From Phoenix dactylifera (lineage: Eukaryota > Streptophyta > Magnoliopsida > Arecales > Arecaceae): a stretch of 64,000 bases of DNA. The stretch spans positions 2,108,001 through 2,172,000 of the forward strand of contig NC_052400.1 of the NCBI RefSeq assembly GCF_009389715.1. Direction: 5' to 3'. This document shows positions 8,895-19,735 of this stretch, one piece after another. Under the pieces are notes generated by a model. It made no database searches, was not told the origin of the DNA, and saw only the letters and a list, made by a program, of their open reading frames with translations. Positions within the stretch are counted from its first letter, which is position 1. Each line of letters opens with the position of its first letter. A program made the position numbers and the translations under genes.

Positions 8895-11262
8895 TCAGCT
8901 TGGAGGAACCCCCGGGTCGAGAACGTCGGGCACGTCCGTAGGGGGTAGGGAGACGGTTGGAGAAGCAGCAGGCAATGGCGCCGGAGGGGAGTCGAGAAGG
9001 GAGATCCCACTCAGGTCAATTTCGGGGTACTTAGCCGACACCCTTGCCAGGCCTTCCTCGAAGCCTAAGACAAAGGAGTCGGACCCCGCGTCCGACATAT
9101 CACGGACGAACTCGTCGGACTGACGATAGGCCTGTACCGCCTCCGACATATCACGGGTGAACTCGGCGGACTGACGATAAGCCTGTACCGCCTGACGCCC
9201 GATCTCCGCACTCTTCTCGGCCAGCGTCGCCTCTGCTCGCTCCATAACCTGAGCTTTTGCCTCCAAGACCTTCGCCACAATCCGGTCATCCGCCTCGGAG
9301 GAGATCCTCAGCAGATCAGCCTGGGCCTCCTTGTGCTTCGCCTCGGCAGCGATGCGAGCAGCCTCAGCCTCCTCCAGGCGCGAATGAAGCTCCTGGTCGC
9401 TCGCGCGGGACTTCTCCAAAGCCGACTCCAATTCGCCCAGCTTGGCTTCAAGAGACCGGGTCCGGTTGCGGGCGTTGTCGGCTGACCGCTGGGCCTTCTC
9501 CCACCTCTCCCGGTAGTCGGCAGCCTTCCGGGACTGCTTCTCGGCCCGCTCCTCCGCCTTCTTGATCTCGCCCTCGAGACCTGAGGCAACCTTGAGTTGC
9601 TCCCGAGCCTCCAACAGTTGCTTCTCGAGGGTGGCGAAGCCGAGTGCCCGCTCTTCGGCTACCTGGAGCCTCATCTCGAGGTCCCTGGTCGTCCTCCCCG
9701 CCGCAGCCTGACCTCCCTCTTCTGTTGCCTTCAGTTGGCTCTCGGCCCTCGCCAGAAGCCTCGCCTGTTCCTCGTAGCACTCCTCCAGGCGGATCATGTA
9801 CTGGGCGAGCTAAGAGATAGGAAAAACGAGGGCGTCAGGCGGGGATCAACAGAGCCTATAAATGATGAAAGCGACCGAAAGAACACTCACCGACATGAGA
9901 CAGACGCAGCTGGCAGCCCCAACGTCAGGGACCCTCATCTCCCGGACCTGCCTGCGGTCCTTCTCCAGCAGTACCGTCTCGATGAGGTTTCGGGCGCCGG
10001 CGAAAGTGAAGGCCGACCCCGACTTCTCCCCGGAGTCGGACGGTGGTTCCGCAGCCTTACCCTTACCCATCGCTTGGGGAAGAGTCATGCTGACCACGCT
10101 CGGGGCGGGGGCCGCCCCTGGAATTGACAGGGTCCAGCTCGGCCGGGGCCTCGGCGCGTCCCTCCTCGTATCATCCGGAGCCGACCGAGTCGAAGGCTGG
10201 GCTGGGGACCGATCACGTCCGACCCGTCCATCTTGGGCGCGCCCGGGTGATGCCTCCGGAGAAACGGTAGTCTCGGCATCGGAGGGCTGATACAACGTCA
10301 ACTCCCGGTCCGCGCCCGCGGCGTCCCCCTGATCGGTGGGTCCGGACCCGTCTGTCGGCGTCGGAGTCGCCTGCCGGCGGGACTTCTTCGCCGGTGGAGC
10401 CCCGCTCGGAGGAGCTCGTTTCTTCCTCCGGACTGCTTCCAGTAGGGACGTCCTACCAACAGCCGTTGCCTTGTCCGACCGCATGACGTCGTCGATCTCT
10501 GCAAAAAGGACGAGGTGGTCGGAGGTTGAGAAACTGAAGGAAAGAACGAAACGAAAGAGGAGAAAAGAGCTAAAAAAGAAATGGTGGCGGGCTCACGGTC
10601 AGTGGGGACCGAGCTCAGACCGACGTTCACCAAGGTATCCTCGGAAATAAGGCGACACACCGGGGGAGCCGACCCTCGGCAACCAACTCCTTCAAGACAG
10701 CGACGCCGTCGGATTCCTCCCTCGACAACCTCGATAGGCCAATCGGGGACTTCATCGGCGTCTCCCAGGTTGCCCTGATTCCCCAAGAGGGATCTGCGTC
10801 AACGAAAAAGAAGCGCTCCTTCCAGCCGTGAATGGAGGTGGGAGCCTCCTTGACGAGGCCGCACTCTCGCCGCGCCGCAAAGCACCACCACCCTTTATCC
10901 TGGGGGTGGCCACTCAGGCCGTAGCATTCCCAAAAGACATTCAGGGTAGCGGGAACCTCGTGCATGCGGCAGAGAACCTGAAAGGCTGTCAGGGCGCGCC
11001 ATGAGTTCGGCACCAGCTGCGTCGGCGCCACTCTTAAACCCCGAAGCACCGGAACGACTAAGTCCGAGGGGGGAAAGCGGAACCCGGCCTGAAGAATGCC
11101 CTCATTGATGGCAACCTTCCATGGAGGAGGATGGGACATCCTCTCCTCAGGCCCCGGGAGTGTAACATTGCAGGCCTCGGGAAGGTGGTATCGAGCCACG
11201 AACCTATCTAGGTCTTCGGCGGCCAACTCCGACTTAATGCGGTCTGCTCTCACTTCGCCCAT
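8895..11262 (-). CDS. Spliced antisense gene of the retrotransposon (three exons)
   Basis: Exons on the minus strand are 11262-10597, 10498-9891 and 9809-8895. The introns, 10499-10596 and 9810-9890, both have GT-AG ends (GTGAGCCC...TTTGCAG and GTGAGTGT...CTCTTAG). The phases fit: exon 1 ends in phase 1 and exon 2 in phase 0. Exon 1 resembles the plant 'putative gypsy type transposon' domain (PF04195-like: PPSDLVVPVLRGL, LVPNSWRALTAFQVLC, GWKERFFFVDAD). Exon 2 is Pro/Ser-rich with a basic nuclear-localisation-like segment (RRKKRAPP...AKKSRRQ). Exon 3 is a long coiled coil, then an acidic Pro-rich tail. One base is missing near 10650, which shifts the frame before the exon 1 donor; without that the product would be about 729 aa. 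Its function is unknown. Extra antisense ORFs are known in Tat elements. Confidence 0.75.
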
Positions 11263-11522
11263 CCCTAATGGCCAGTGAATCTACGGTCAGGACAGGGTCG
11301 AAAAGGGGGAAAAGACCGGAACGACTGGAGTACACTAATACAAAAGGAGAGTATGGAGAGTCCTAAATTAAAGAATGGAGCAACTCACCGGAAGAGAAGG
11401 AAGAACAGCTCCGAGAGCGTCAAAGGAGGAGCAAGCGAACAGTCCGACGGCGATGACGGCAGCGCAAAGGAGAAACTCGAAGATGTCTGTAAAGAGAAAG
11501 GCGGACGGAGGAGGACCCCCGG

Positions 11523-11529
11523 TTAAATA
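11523..11529 (-). promoter_or_regulatory. Candidate TATA box of the antisense gene
   Basis: On the minus strand the site reads cctatttaacc, about 260 bases upstream of the ATG at 11262, followed by a pyrimidine-rich leader. It is the best TATA-like match before the antisense coding region, but no transcript data support it. Confidence 0.45.
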
Positions 11530-11779
11530 GGCGGAAAGGTGGGTGACGCCCCGGTGACGCCAGAGGACGCCTGGCTGCCGAAGGGTCGCTCGCGCCCCAA
11601 AGGCGAATCGACGCCATTAAGGAAGGATGTCCGCCGAAATCCTCAGACTGCCAGGTCAGCAACAACCGCCATATGCCATAAAGAAGACGGGGAGCTCGAA
11701 GCGCGCGCGCCTCTCCGAGGGATGGCGGCAATCTCGAAGCATCACTTCCTTCACCCGTTCCCCTTCTGGTTCCAGGCTC

Positions 11780-11795
11780 GGAAGTGGGGGGCTAC
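11780..11795 (+). other. Polypurine tract
   Basis: The purine-rich run ggaagtggggggctac lies immediately before the 3' LTR. It is the expected primer for plus-strand DNA synthesis. Confidence 0.8.
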
Positions 11796-12834
11796 TGTTA
11801 CGGGGGAACTCAGCCACCATGCCCCACGTGACCGACACGCGCGCCCAAGAAGACTACAGCTGCCCCTTGATCCAGTAACCCGACCCCGAGTCGGATATCT
11901 TCGGCTTCGCAGCCCGATCCCGAGTCGGCTGCCCCTTGATCCAGCAATCCGACCCCGAGTCGGATATCTTCGGCTTCGCAGCCCGACCCCGAGTCGGCTG
12001 CCCCTTGATCCAGTAACCCGACCCCGAGTCGGATATCTTCGGCTTCGCAGCCCGACCCCGAGTCGGCTGCCCCTTGATCCAGCAATCCGACCCCGAGTCG
12101 GATATCTTCGGCTTCGCAGCCCGACCCCGAGTCGGCTGCCCCTTGATCCAGTAATCCGACCCCGAGTCGGATATCTTCGGCTTCGCAGCCCGACCCCGAG
12201 TCGGCTGCGCAGCCCGACCCCGAGTCGGCTGCCCCTTGATCCAGCAATCCGACCCCGAGTCGGATATCTTCGGCTTCGCAGCCCGACCCCGAGTCGGCTG
12301 CCCCTTGATCCAGCAATCCGATCCCGAGTCGGCAATCTCTCGACAACGACAGGCTGTTCCCCTGAAGCACGCCACGACCCTCTGTCCCTGCAACGGTCGT
12401 ATCCGGCGCTGCTCCACGATCTCCTGTAACAGCCGTACAAGGCGGAGCTCCACTACGCCCTGTCACGGCCGTACCCAGCGCTGCCCCACGACGCCCTGTA
12501 ACGGCCATGTCAGTGGCAACTCCATCGTGCCACACGATGACCAACCCCCCCGAAGGACCCCCCAGCCTGGTATATATGCTGCGGGGGGGAGAAGGGGGGA
12601 GGTAAGCAAGAACTTCCAGAGCATTCTCCTACTACCTGCAATTATCTCTCCTTCTCCTCCAATCTCCTCTGACTTGATCGTCGGAGGGCCCCCACTACCC
12701 CAGTGGTGGTGCGAGGCTTGCTTGCAGGTTTTCCGGTGGAAGGTGGAGCACAATCAACACCAACCAAGGCAACTTAGACGGAATCCCGTTCACACCGCTG
12801 TGCCAATCGTTCTCGGTTTGGACCACCAGCAACA
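11796..12834 (+). repeat. 3' LTR (1039 bp)
   Basis: Matches the 5' LTR with 8 substitutions, a 24-bp block gained in the tandem array (near 12200) and one extra G near 12583-12589. The array runs from 11860 to about 12333. It is followed by the target duplication gtatg at 12835-12839. Confidence 0.95.
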
Positions 12835-12865
12835 GTATGAAAACCCGTTTTTAGCAAAAAAAAAA
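12835..12865 (+). pseudogene. Continuation of the interrupted LINE: stop codon, short 3' UTR, poly-A
   Basis: The second copy of the target duplication (gtatg) followed by A re-creates gta tga. The LINE frame from the left edge therefore ends here in TGA. A 15-base 3' UTR containing cccgtttttagc and a run of ten A (12856-12865) follow, which marks the LINE 3' end. A LINE copy at 59262-59930 has the same tail motif. Confidence 0.85.
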
Positions 12866-13740
12866 GGAGTAATATTATATTTTATATTACATAGTGCATA
12901 TTATGATTTAATAGTATTCCGGTGTATTGTAGAATATAATAAACACAATACAGATAAAATATATCATATTGATAATTTATATTATAATGCTAATATTTTA
13001 TATGTTATATTAATATTGAATGATAATATTTTTAACAATATATTATTTTCTATAATAATAGATTTACATGACATATTAAAATTTACTATTAAAATTATAT
13101 TATAAAATTTATGTCAATAATTTAATAAAAAATAATAAACATAATAGATTATTATAGTATAAAAATTACAATATGATATCATCTTAATAATATTATTATA
13201 TTTATTTCATTGTAGTGTATATTAAATAATGACTACTTAATGTAAGAGAAATAATATTTTTATACTAATCTTGTTATATTATAAAAATATTATTGATAAT
13301 CATTATAGGATTCCAATTCAATTTATGTTTAGATATTATGCAATAATATAATAGTGTGCTATAATATATAATATGATAGTATTATAATATTATCATATTT
13401 TATATTAGTACTAAAGAAATAATGTTATTTCATACTAATAATTTCATATATAATATATTATTTGTCATATTATAATGTTTCTATAATATAACATATAAAA
13501 TTAATTACTTAAGTCTACTCTATGAGGAACATGGAATAGTCTATGCCCATTTTTGGACATAAGAAACAAGGTTATGCCCCATTTACATGATGTTTGGCCG
13601 GTCCAAACTCCAAAGTCCTGCTCCAGTTTTATACTCTAATCAAATAAAATAAAATAAAATAAAATAAATTTAATTTAATATATTAAATGCTCTCATAAAA
13701 TTAAATTAGTAACATTTGCTTCACAATTTACCCTCGTCCA
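12866..13740. other. AT-rich intergenic DNA
   Basis: This stretch is very AT-rich with no supported gene. A short (AAATA)n microsatellite lies at about 13639-13670. The open frame that runs from the 3' LTR into this region ends at 13105 and is an accident of the junction. Confidence 0.8.
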
Positions 13741-13993
13741 GCTGTGTTTATATTCCGTCCAATCCCAACGGTTACGGAGAGGAGAGGAATCGAGAGGCGG
13801 CCGCTCAGAAGCCTCCCTTCTACTTCTTACCCTTTCTTGAGAGGAGAGGAACAGAGAGGTGGCCCTTCCGAAGCCTCACTTCTCTTTCCTTTTCTCTCCA
13901 TCTCTGTTTCTCGTCTCCTCCTTTTTCCGCTCCCGTCCGAATTATAGACCATAACAGTAGAACCGAGGAAAAGAGACGACAATCCTATATTTT

Positions 13994-14156
13994 CTGCTCC
14001 AAAGCTGGGATTTTTCCGCTGAAATCGAGGATTCTGCCCCAAAGTTGTGATCATTTCGCTAAAATCAACAGATTCTGATCTAAGGTTGCGACATTTCTGC
14101 TAGAATCGGCTGATTCTGCTCCGAAATCGTGATCTTTGTCCCCTCCAAAAGCGCTG
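13994..14156 (+). repeat. Four degenerate 41-bp repeats in the FLZ gene leader
   Basis: Copies start at 13994, 14034, 14075 and 14116, each marked by a version of attctgctcc followed by a variant of aaagttgtgatc and tttccgctgaaatc. They lie between the likely promoter and the ATG at 14189, so they probably form part of the 5' UTR. Confidence 0.7.
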
Positions 14157-14188
14157 CCCCAGAGTCGTCCCGCTAATAAAATTGACTG

Positions 14189-17100
14189 ATGCTGAGCAAA
14201 AACAAACGAATTAGAAAGACCCACTCGGGAAATCCCCCGAAAAGCGCGGCCATGGCCGATTCTTCGGAGCGGAAGTGCTCTCTGAAGCTCTCCCTCTTCG
14301 TGGGCCGGGCCGAGTCCTTCGCGTCGGAGCCCACCACCGCCCGGTCGCCGAGGTGCTTCGATGACGGGGCCGTCGGCCTGGGTATCGTGGCGGCGATGAG
14401 CAAGGCCGTCGGCGACGCGAGGGCCCCGGCCCTGTCCAGGACCGAACCGATCCCGATCCTCCCGGCGAGGCCCCCGACCCCGGCCAAGCAGAGGGAACCC
14501 ACCGCGAGGGACGAGGAGCTCTCAGAGAGCTACACGTGCGTGACCTCGCACGTGCGTGGCAACCCCGTGACGGAGAGGGTCTACTTCGGCGATGGCTTCC
14601 GTGGCGTGGACGGTAACTACAGGCGGAGTTCGGAGGTGTTTTTCGAGTCGCCTCTCCGGCCGCCCCCCCCCACCGGCGACCGAGTACTTGAGCCGCTGCT
14701 TTCTGTGCCAGAAGGAGCTTCATGGGCTCGATGTTTTCATGTACAGGTACTACTTTTTCCTTTTTTTTTAATGCTGAAACAAATTTATAGTTATCTTGAT
14801 AGTTTCTTCATTACTTGCTTTCGTTCATCCATCACAATCAAAAAAAGAAAACCCTTAAATCTGTTGGTAAGTTTACTTTTCCATAAAATTTTGTGTTTAA
14901 ATAGGCGTCGGAAATTAATTCTTTCGGTATCTTGTTTGCTTGTAAAATTTTTTGATTTGGTTGATGCCGCAGTAAGATGATTAGGAGAGGGCAGCAGGGA
15001 TTTTCTTTCCCACTATTTTTAACCATCTACTCAATTGGGAGTTGGCGCTCATGCAGGAACATGTACATGCATAGATCCATACATATATCCATAGACAAGT
15101 AGGTGTTCAGTATAGCATCTGCTCATCCATGACAGACAATGTGAATGCATGCATATATACTCATCAATCACTATATTTTATCTTTTCTATATATATATAT
15201 ATATATATATATTTTGTTTTTATCAAGGTGGGGGATGGGAAGGATTAGAGTTAGTGGGAAATTTCATCTAGTGGGCAGTCATTTGGTGTTCTTACAGGCT
15301 TTTGGTAAATTAATTTGATATCTTTTGGTGATCAAGGATTTTATAAGTTGGTTTTGCAGTCTCTACCATGTTTACCCTGAAATTGGAATGGTGGTAGATA
15401 GTTACAGCTTCATATTCTAAAACATGTAATTCCTATTATGTTGAATTCCTTCTCTATGCCGGGTTCTCTGAGGGACTCAACCATTGGTGCTTTTGGCATG
15501 CATATTTTTGTCGTCTCCAGGGGATGGTTTCCAAATGCAAACATCTTTTTTTTTTTTTTTTGGATTGAAACTTGAAAGGAAAAAAGAGCCACCCAATTCT
15601 ATTGAGACTTCAAGTATTTCCATAAGAGAGCGCGGAAAGATTACAAAAAAAATGTGCATGGTACATTTTTCTTCCAAATGCAAACATGCCAGTCATGAAG
15701 AGTGTATTTAGATTTTCATGACCTGAGAATGTTAAGGCTTAAACAGCATGCTCAACACTGGCCATCTCTCAGCTGTTGTTTCCTTTAAATATGCCTTGTT
15801 ATTCTAAAGAAGCTCTCCTTCTGCAAATATTTGATTTGATCTTCTGGATGCTCCAGTGAGTGCTCAAATTTACTCCTACGTTGCAACTTTCTTACCGATT
15901 TAAATTCTTATTAAATAATTTGGAAGGTTTTCTCTGCAAATATTAAAACCTTCACAACTCTGGTAAAACGACACCAGACTAATAAGGTTGGCCAAGCCTT
16001 GATCTTAAGCTAGGCTCTTACACCATGATGGTTTTCACAAACAGAAAACTCCACCAGATTGGTTTCTAATATGTAATTCTTAAAACCCTAATTCCAAAAT
16101 CAAGCTTGATTGATCTCACTCTAGCGCAAAACCTTTCATCTGATGGTGCTTCTTCAAACTTATTTTGCCAGCATATATTGGTGAGAAGAAATATTTTCTG
16201 TTCATTTCTAGTTAAGATATGGAAAATCTCCACAAAACCTCTAGGCACAGGATCTATAAGACAGATGCCATCACATTTCGCAAAATCTATTGGCATACAT
16301 ACTGCCCAATAAGCCTAATAGTTTCCTTGTTAAGGTAAAATACAAATGAGTCTTGTTATTTATGCCAAATTGGTAGCAAGTTAGTAGTTTCTTTATATTT
16401 TTATGGCAGTTTAATTAAACTAGCAACAAATAGGTTAGGAGGTTAGCAGTTACCGAGGAATAGTTTTGTCTAGATATATGTAAAATTTATATTTATAATA
16501 ATTATTATATTCCAGCCGCACAAGAGGCATTCTGAACAGAAAGTGAAAGTCTTGTAGGGAAATATTTTGAACCTTCTTCATTTATCTTAGTATCTCATAT
16601 CATTTTCAAGAAGCAACATGTCCTACGCTGTTGAAGCTTTTCTTCTTTTTTCCCACCATGGATACAGGTTTAGCTTTGTAAAAATAGTAAAATTTGCCCA
16701 AAGGCTATAAAACTTGTCCCCGGTTTTATTTAATCCTGTTAGAGACGATTTAGTAGGTTGCGATTTTGGGTATTTTTAACATCTTAATCTGTTTCTTGCC
16801 AAAAATCTGATTTGAAAGGATTTTGGCCATGTTGTTGATTTATACTCTATTAGCCATTTTTTCAGGTTGTTAAGAATGAAAGAAGAAATTGATATCTTCT
16901 TGTTGCCTAGGGTTATCATCTATTCCCGATGATTTATCTTTGTTAACTTTCACCCGGAGCCTTCTTAACCTTTTTAATAGTCTATCTTAATGTTGGGGAT
17001 TGTAGGATGTTGTCATGCTATAAGAATGCAACATTAATGGATTTTGTTCTTCGGTGTCTTTTCTTTTTTGGCTTTGCAGAGGAGAGAAAGCCTTCTGCAG

Positions 17101-17215
17101 TGTGGAATGTCGATGCCAGCAAATTCTAAGCGATGAGCACAGGGAAAAATGTGGGTCTGAAGAGTCACCTTGTTCAACTCCTCTTCTTTTTGCACCTGGT
17201 GCTGCAGCGGCTTAA
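14189..17215 (+). CDS. FLZ (FCS-like zinc finger, DUF581) protein, with a frameshift in exon 1
   Basis: FLZ proteins are plant-specific adaptors that bind SnRK1 kinase subunits. Exon 1 is 14189-14746, the intron 14747-17079 (GTACTA...TTGCAG) and exon 2 17080-17215. The zinc finger is split by the intron: exon 1 ends with SRCFLCQKELHGLDVFMYR and exon 2 continues GEKAFCSVECRCQQILSDEH, giving the CX2C...CX3C cysteines. The N-terminal part (SLKLSLFVGRAESF, later VYFGDGF) also fits. The upstream frame from ATG 14189 reaches a run of nine C at 14663-14671 and is then one base out of step with the zinc finger; eight C would keep it open and give about 230 aa. This is either a sequencing slip or a recent mutation. 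The ATG at 14252 is an alternative start. The FLZ gene number is not assigned. Confidence 0.85.
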
Positions 17216-18860
17216 CTATATCACGATAGATTAAAGAGGAAGCAGAGAGAGAGAAGTGATAAGAAAAGTTTCCAACATTATATTCGGTATCGCCAGCTAG
17301 GTCATATTAGATATCTGCTGGTGCCTTGCACATGAGAGTTGGGTTTGAGTCGAATGCACGGCGGTGTGGAGTCAAGAGGTGGAGATGCACTCCCATGTTG
17401 GCATTATAATAGTAGAGATACAGAAACAGAGATGATAAGAGGGTCCTTTCTTTTGGTGATAAGAGGGCCTTGCTAGCCTTTCAAATAGCAGAGCAAACAT
17501 TGGAAGTTTTGGAGATCATAGATGTTACAGTTTTTCAGTGCTATTATTTTTGTTACCAGTATGCCTGCTACGAGGAGAATGATTGAGCCAAACATTTGCA
17601 TATACATTGGAGACCTCATGCAGCTCGCTTTATCAATGCATGACTGTTGATAAGAACTTTACCTGTTATTCTTTAAGTATGTATTCATCAGGCTCTTGGT
17701 TGTTAGTGTAATTGTCCTTGTTGAAGTATTCAGACCTTTTTGGGTTGAAATGAACATTGTTCTGCTAGGTCCATCCATCGCAGCCAGACAATTTCGAATG
17801 ATTATGTGGAGTTGGAAAGCAGGAAGTTATGCTGCATACTCCCAAAAGAGAGAAAATAATGTGTCAGGGTTCTTAAGAAAAACTCCCATGGTTTGTCATA
17901 TCAGTCCAAACCGAACGATATGCAGCACATTGTACTGTACCGGTACCTAAAATAGAAATGGAGTATACTGTACCGTACCCATTCGGTATCGGTACTCAGT
18001 GCGGATGGCGTACCGACACTCGATATGCTGAAAGGACTCCATATCGTACCTATCAACATAGTGATAGTGTGGCACCGGTATGAAATCCGGTACCGAAACG
18101 GTGGACTTTGAAGGCTTCAGGATACTATAACCTTACCTCTTGTGAATTGCATTGGACCTGTGTAAGTCACATAATCCCCTGTATCTCACATGGCATACTG
18201 GCTGAATAGCTGTAGCATTACAAAAAATAAAAAAAATAAAAAAATAAAAAAAATTACAATAACATTGATGAGTCAGCTAGCTCATGCTGGAAATTTGAAA
18301 TAGCTGCAGGTTTCATGAATTCTGATTTCCCCACTTATCAGGCCTCTTCAGCATCCATTATTTTCTTTTACAGGCTATCATCTGCCAGTTTATTTTCATT
18401 CCCTTGCTGTGTTTGTTTAAGGATGCAATAAGGCTTATCATAAACATTGTTATATGCCATTCCAAAGTGAGCTCAAGATTGAACACAGGAAAACAATAGC
18501 ATTGTTTGTTTCAATCAAGACAACATTCTTTTAGCCTGGCACATAAATATTAATTTAAAAATATTACTTTATGCCAGTGAAAACATCGAATAGTGGCTGT
18601 TATTCCTGTTATTTAAGGACTATTATATCAGAAAAATCACAAGGTTGCTATAATACGACGATCACCATTTATTTTAAAACTTCTGCTTGAAATCTCTAGT
18701 TCACCTACTTTTGTGTTGGACCATCACGAGTCTTCAAGCCATGTTGGGACGAAGGCATTGGTGCAATCTTTGAAGATTTGGTTTCATCATAGAAGTTTCA
18801 CACCAACATCGCACAGGCACATGATATTGTCTTAGTGCCATCAATTGGAGCTCCATGGTA
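17216..18860. other. FLZ 3' flank and intergenic DNA
   Basis: No gene is supported. The first part is probably the FLZ 3' UTR. A diverged copy of the GGTACCG-rich inverted-repeat family lies at about 17905-18105. The rest is AT-rich and unremarkable. Confidence 0.6.
17905..18105. mobile_element. Diverged copy of the GGTACCG-rich MITE family
   Basis: The region is dense in GGTACC, GGTACG and GTACCG words (ctgtaccggtacc, ggtatcggtac, aatccggtaccg), as in the better copy at 26503-26687. Its terminal repeats are worn and I see no target duplication. Confidence 0.5.
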
Positions 18861-19050
18861 TTTTTCATAAAGTCTTTGTTTGTAGTTATGATACGAAATA
18901 CTCGAGTCATGAAGATTGTCAGGCTTTTAACCTATTAGAACCTTTGCACAACCCCACCCCACTCTCTATTTTTTTTTTTTTTTCATGAAGTCTTTGTTTG
19001 TAGTTATACTACGAAATACTCAAGTCATGAAGATTGTCAGGCTTTTAACC
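18861..19050 (+). repeat. 72-bp direct duplication
   Basis: Two copies, 18861-18932 and 18979-19050, share aagtctttgtttgtagtta and atgaagattgtcaggctttt with a few substitutions. They are separated by a T-rich spacer, and a T run follows the second copy. Confidence 0.8.
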
Positions 19051-19053
19051 TTT

Positions 19054-19735
19054 TTTTTTTTTTTGAAAAAAATATAAGTGAAGCTCGTCTAGTTTGGCTT
19101 TGCCTAAGGAGAAGAAGCAAGAGTGGCTTACCAAATACAGGAGTGATTTATATATGGGTAGTTCCTATACGCCAATGTGTATACTATGAACAGAGGATCT
19201 AAGGAGGTTGTTCCCTCGAAGAAGCAAGAGGGGTTTCTTGAAGGGGAACAATAGAAAACGCGGATCGCACCAGATTCAAGAACAAAGTAGAAAAACGAAC
19301 AACTCGGGAGAAGAAAAATAGAAGAAAGAAGAGGAGAAATTCTAGAGATAGCGGATCGGAGGGGATTCCGAGAAGGCAGTGAAAAGATAAGCGGAGAATT
19401 GAGGGAACGGAGAGACTTGGAAACGGAGAAGGAAGGAAGAAACGCAAAAAGCGGAGAATCGGAGGGCAGTCCACGACGGAAAGACGAGGAAGCGAGAAGA
19501 TAAGCGACGAATATGAAAGGGAAATAAGAATCGGCAGGGCGGTGATCGGATGTCCGACTGCTGATAGATAGTAGGAATCGTTCCTCGGAAGACGATCGAG
19601 AGAAGAGGAAGCTGAAATCCCTTTCAGCGAGTGAGGCGCACACAAAAAAAAAAAGGGTCAGGTGGGTCATGGGTGGGGAAAGTTAGCCATCCGTAGGCTA
19701 TTTTATCTATTATATCCGCGAGAGCCTCCATCCTT
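19054..19735 (-). other. Possible retrocopy or LTR fragment: CT-rich on the minus strand with an A tail
   Basis: Read on the minus strand this block is strongly CT-rich, like a plant 5' leader, and ends in a run of A (T run at about 19054-19069). The 180-codon open frame (19128-19670, minus) is Ser/Phe/Leu-rich low complexity with no recognisable domain, so I do not call a protein. It could be a retroposed transcript or a fragment of an LTR. Confidence 0.3.

Larger units (their letters stand above)
304..12834 (+). mobile_element. Ty3/gypsy LTR retrotransposon, Tat-type, about 12.5 kb
   Basis: The element starts TGTTACGGGG and ends CAGCAACA and is flanked by the 5-bp duplication gtatg (299-303 and 12835-12839). 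In order it holds the 5' LTR, a primer binding site, gag, pol (protease, RT, RNase H, integrase), a non-coding stretch with tandem repeats, an antisense spliced gene, a polypurine tract and the 3' LTR. The integrase after RNase H makes it Ty3/gypsy. A second, archaeal-type RNase H and an extra antisense ORF between pol and the 3' LTR are known traits of the Tat lineage. By hand count the LTRs differ by 8 substitutions and two indels over about 1014 aligned bases, so the insertion is recent. Gag-pol nevertheless has one in-frame stop and four 1-nt indels, so this copy as given is not autonomous. Confidence 0.95.

Noticed and set aside
12236-13105. A 289-codon ORF from the 3' LTR into the flank
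   Set aside because: It crosses the element/flank junction and its second half is AT-rich noise.
19128-19670. A 180-aa minus-strand protein
   Set aside because: Low-complexity Ser/Phe/Leu-rich translation of a GA-rich plus strand, with no recognisable domain.
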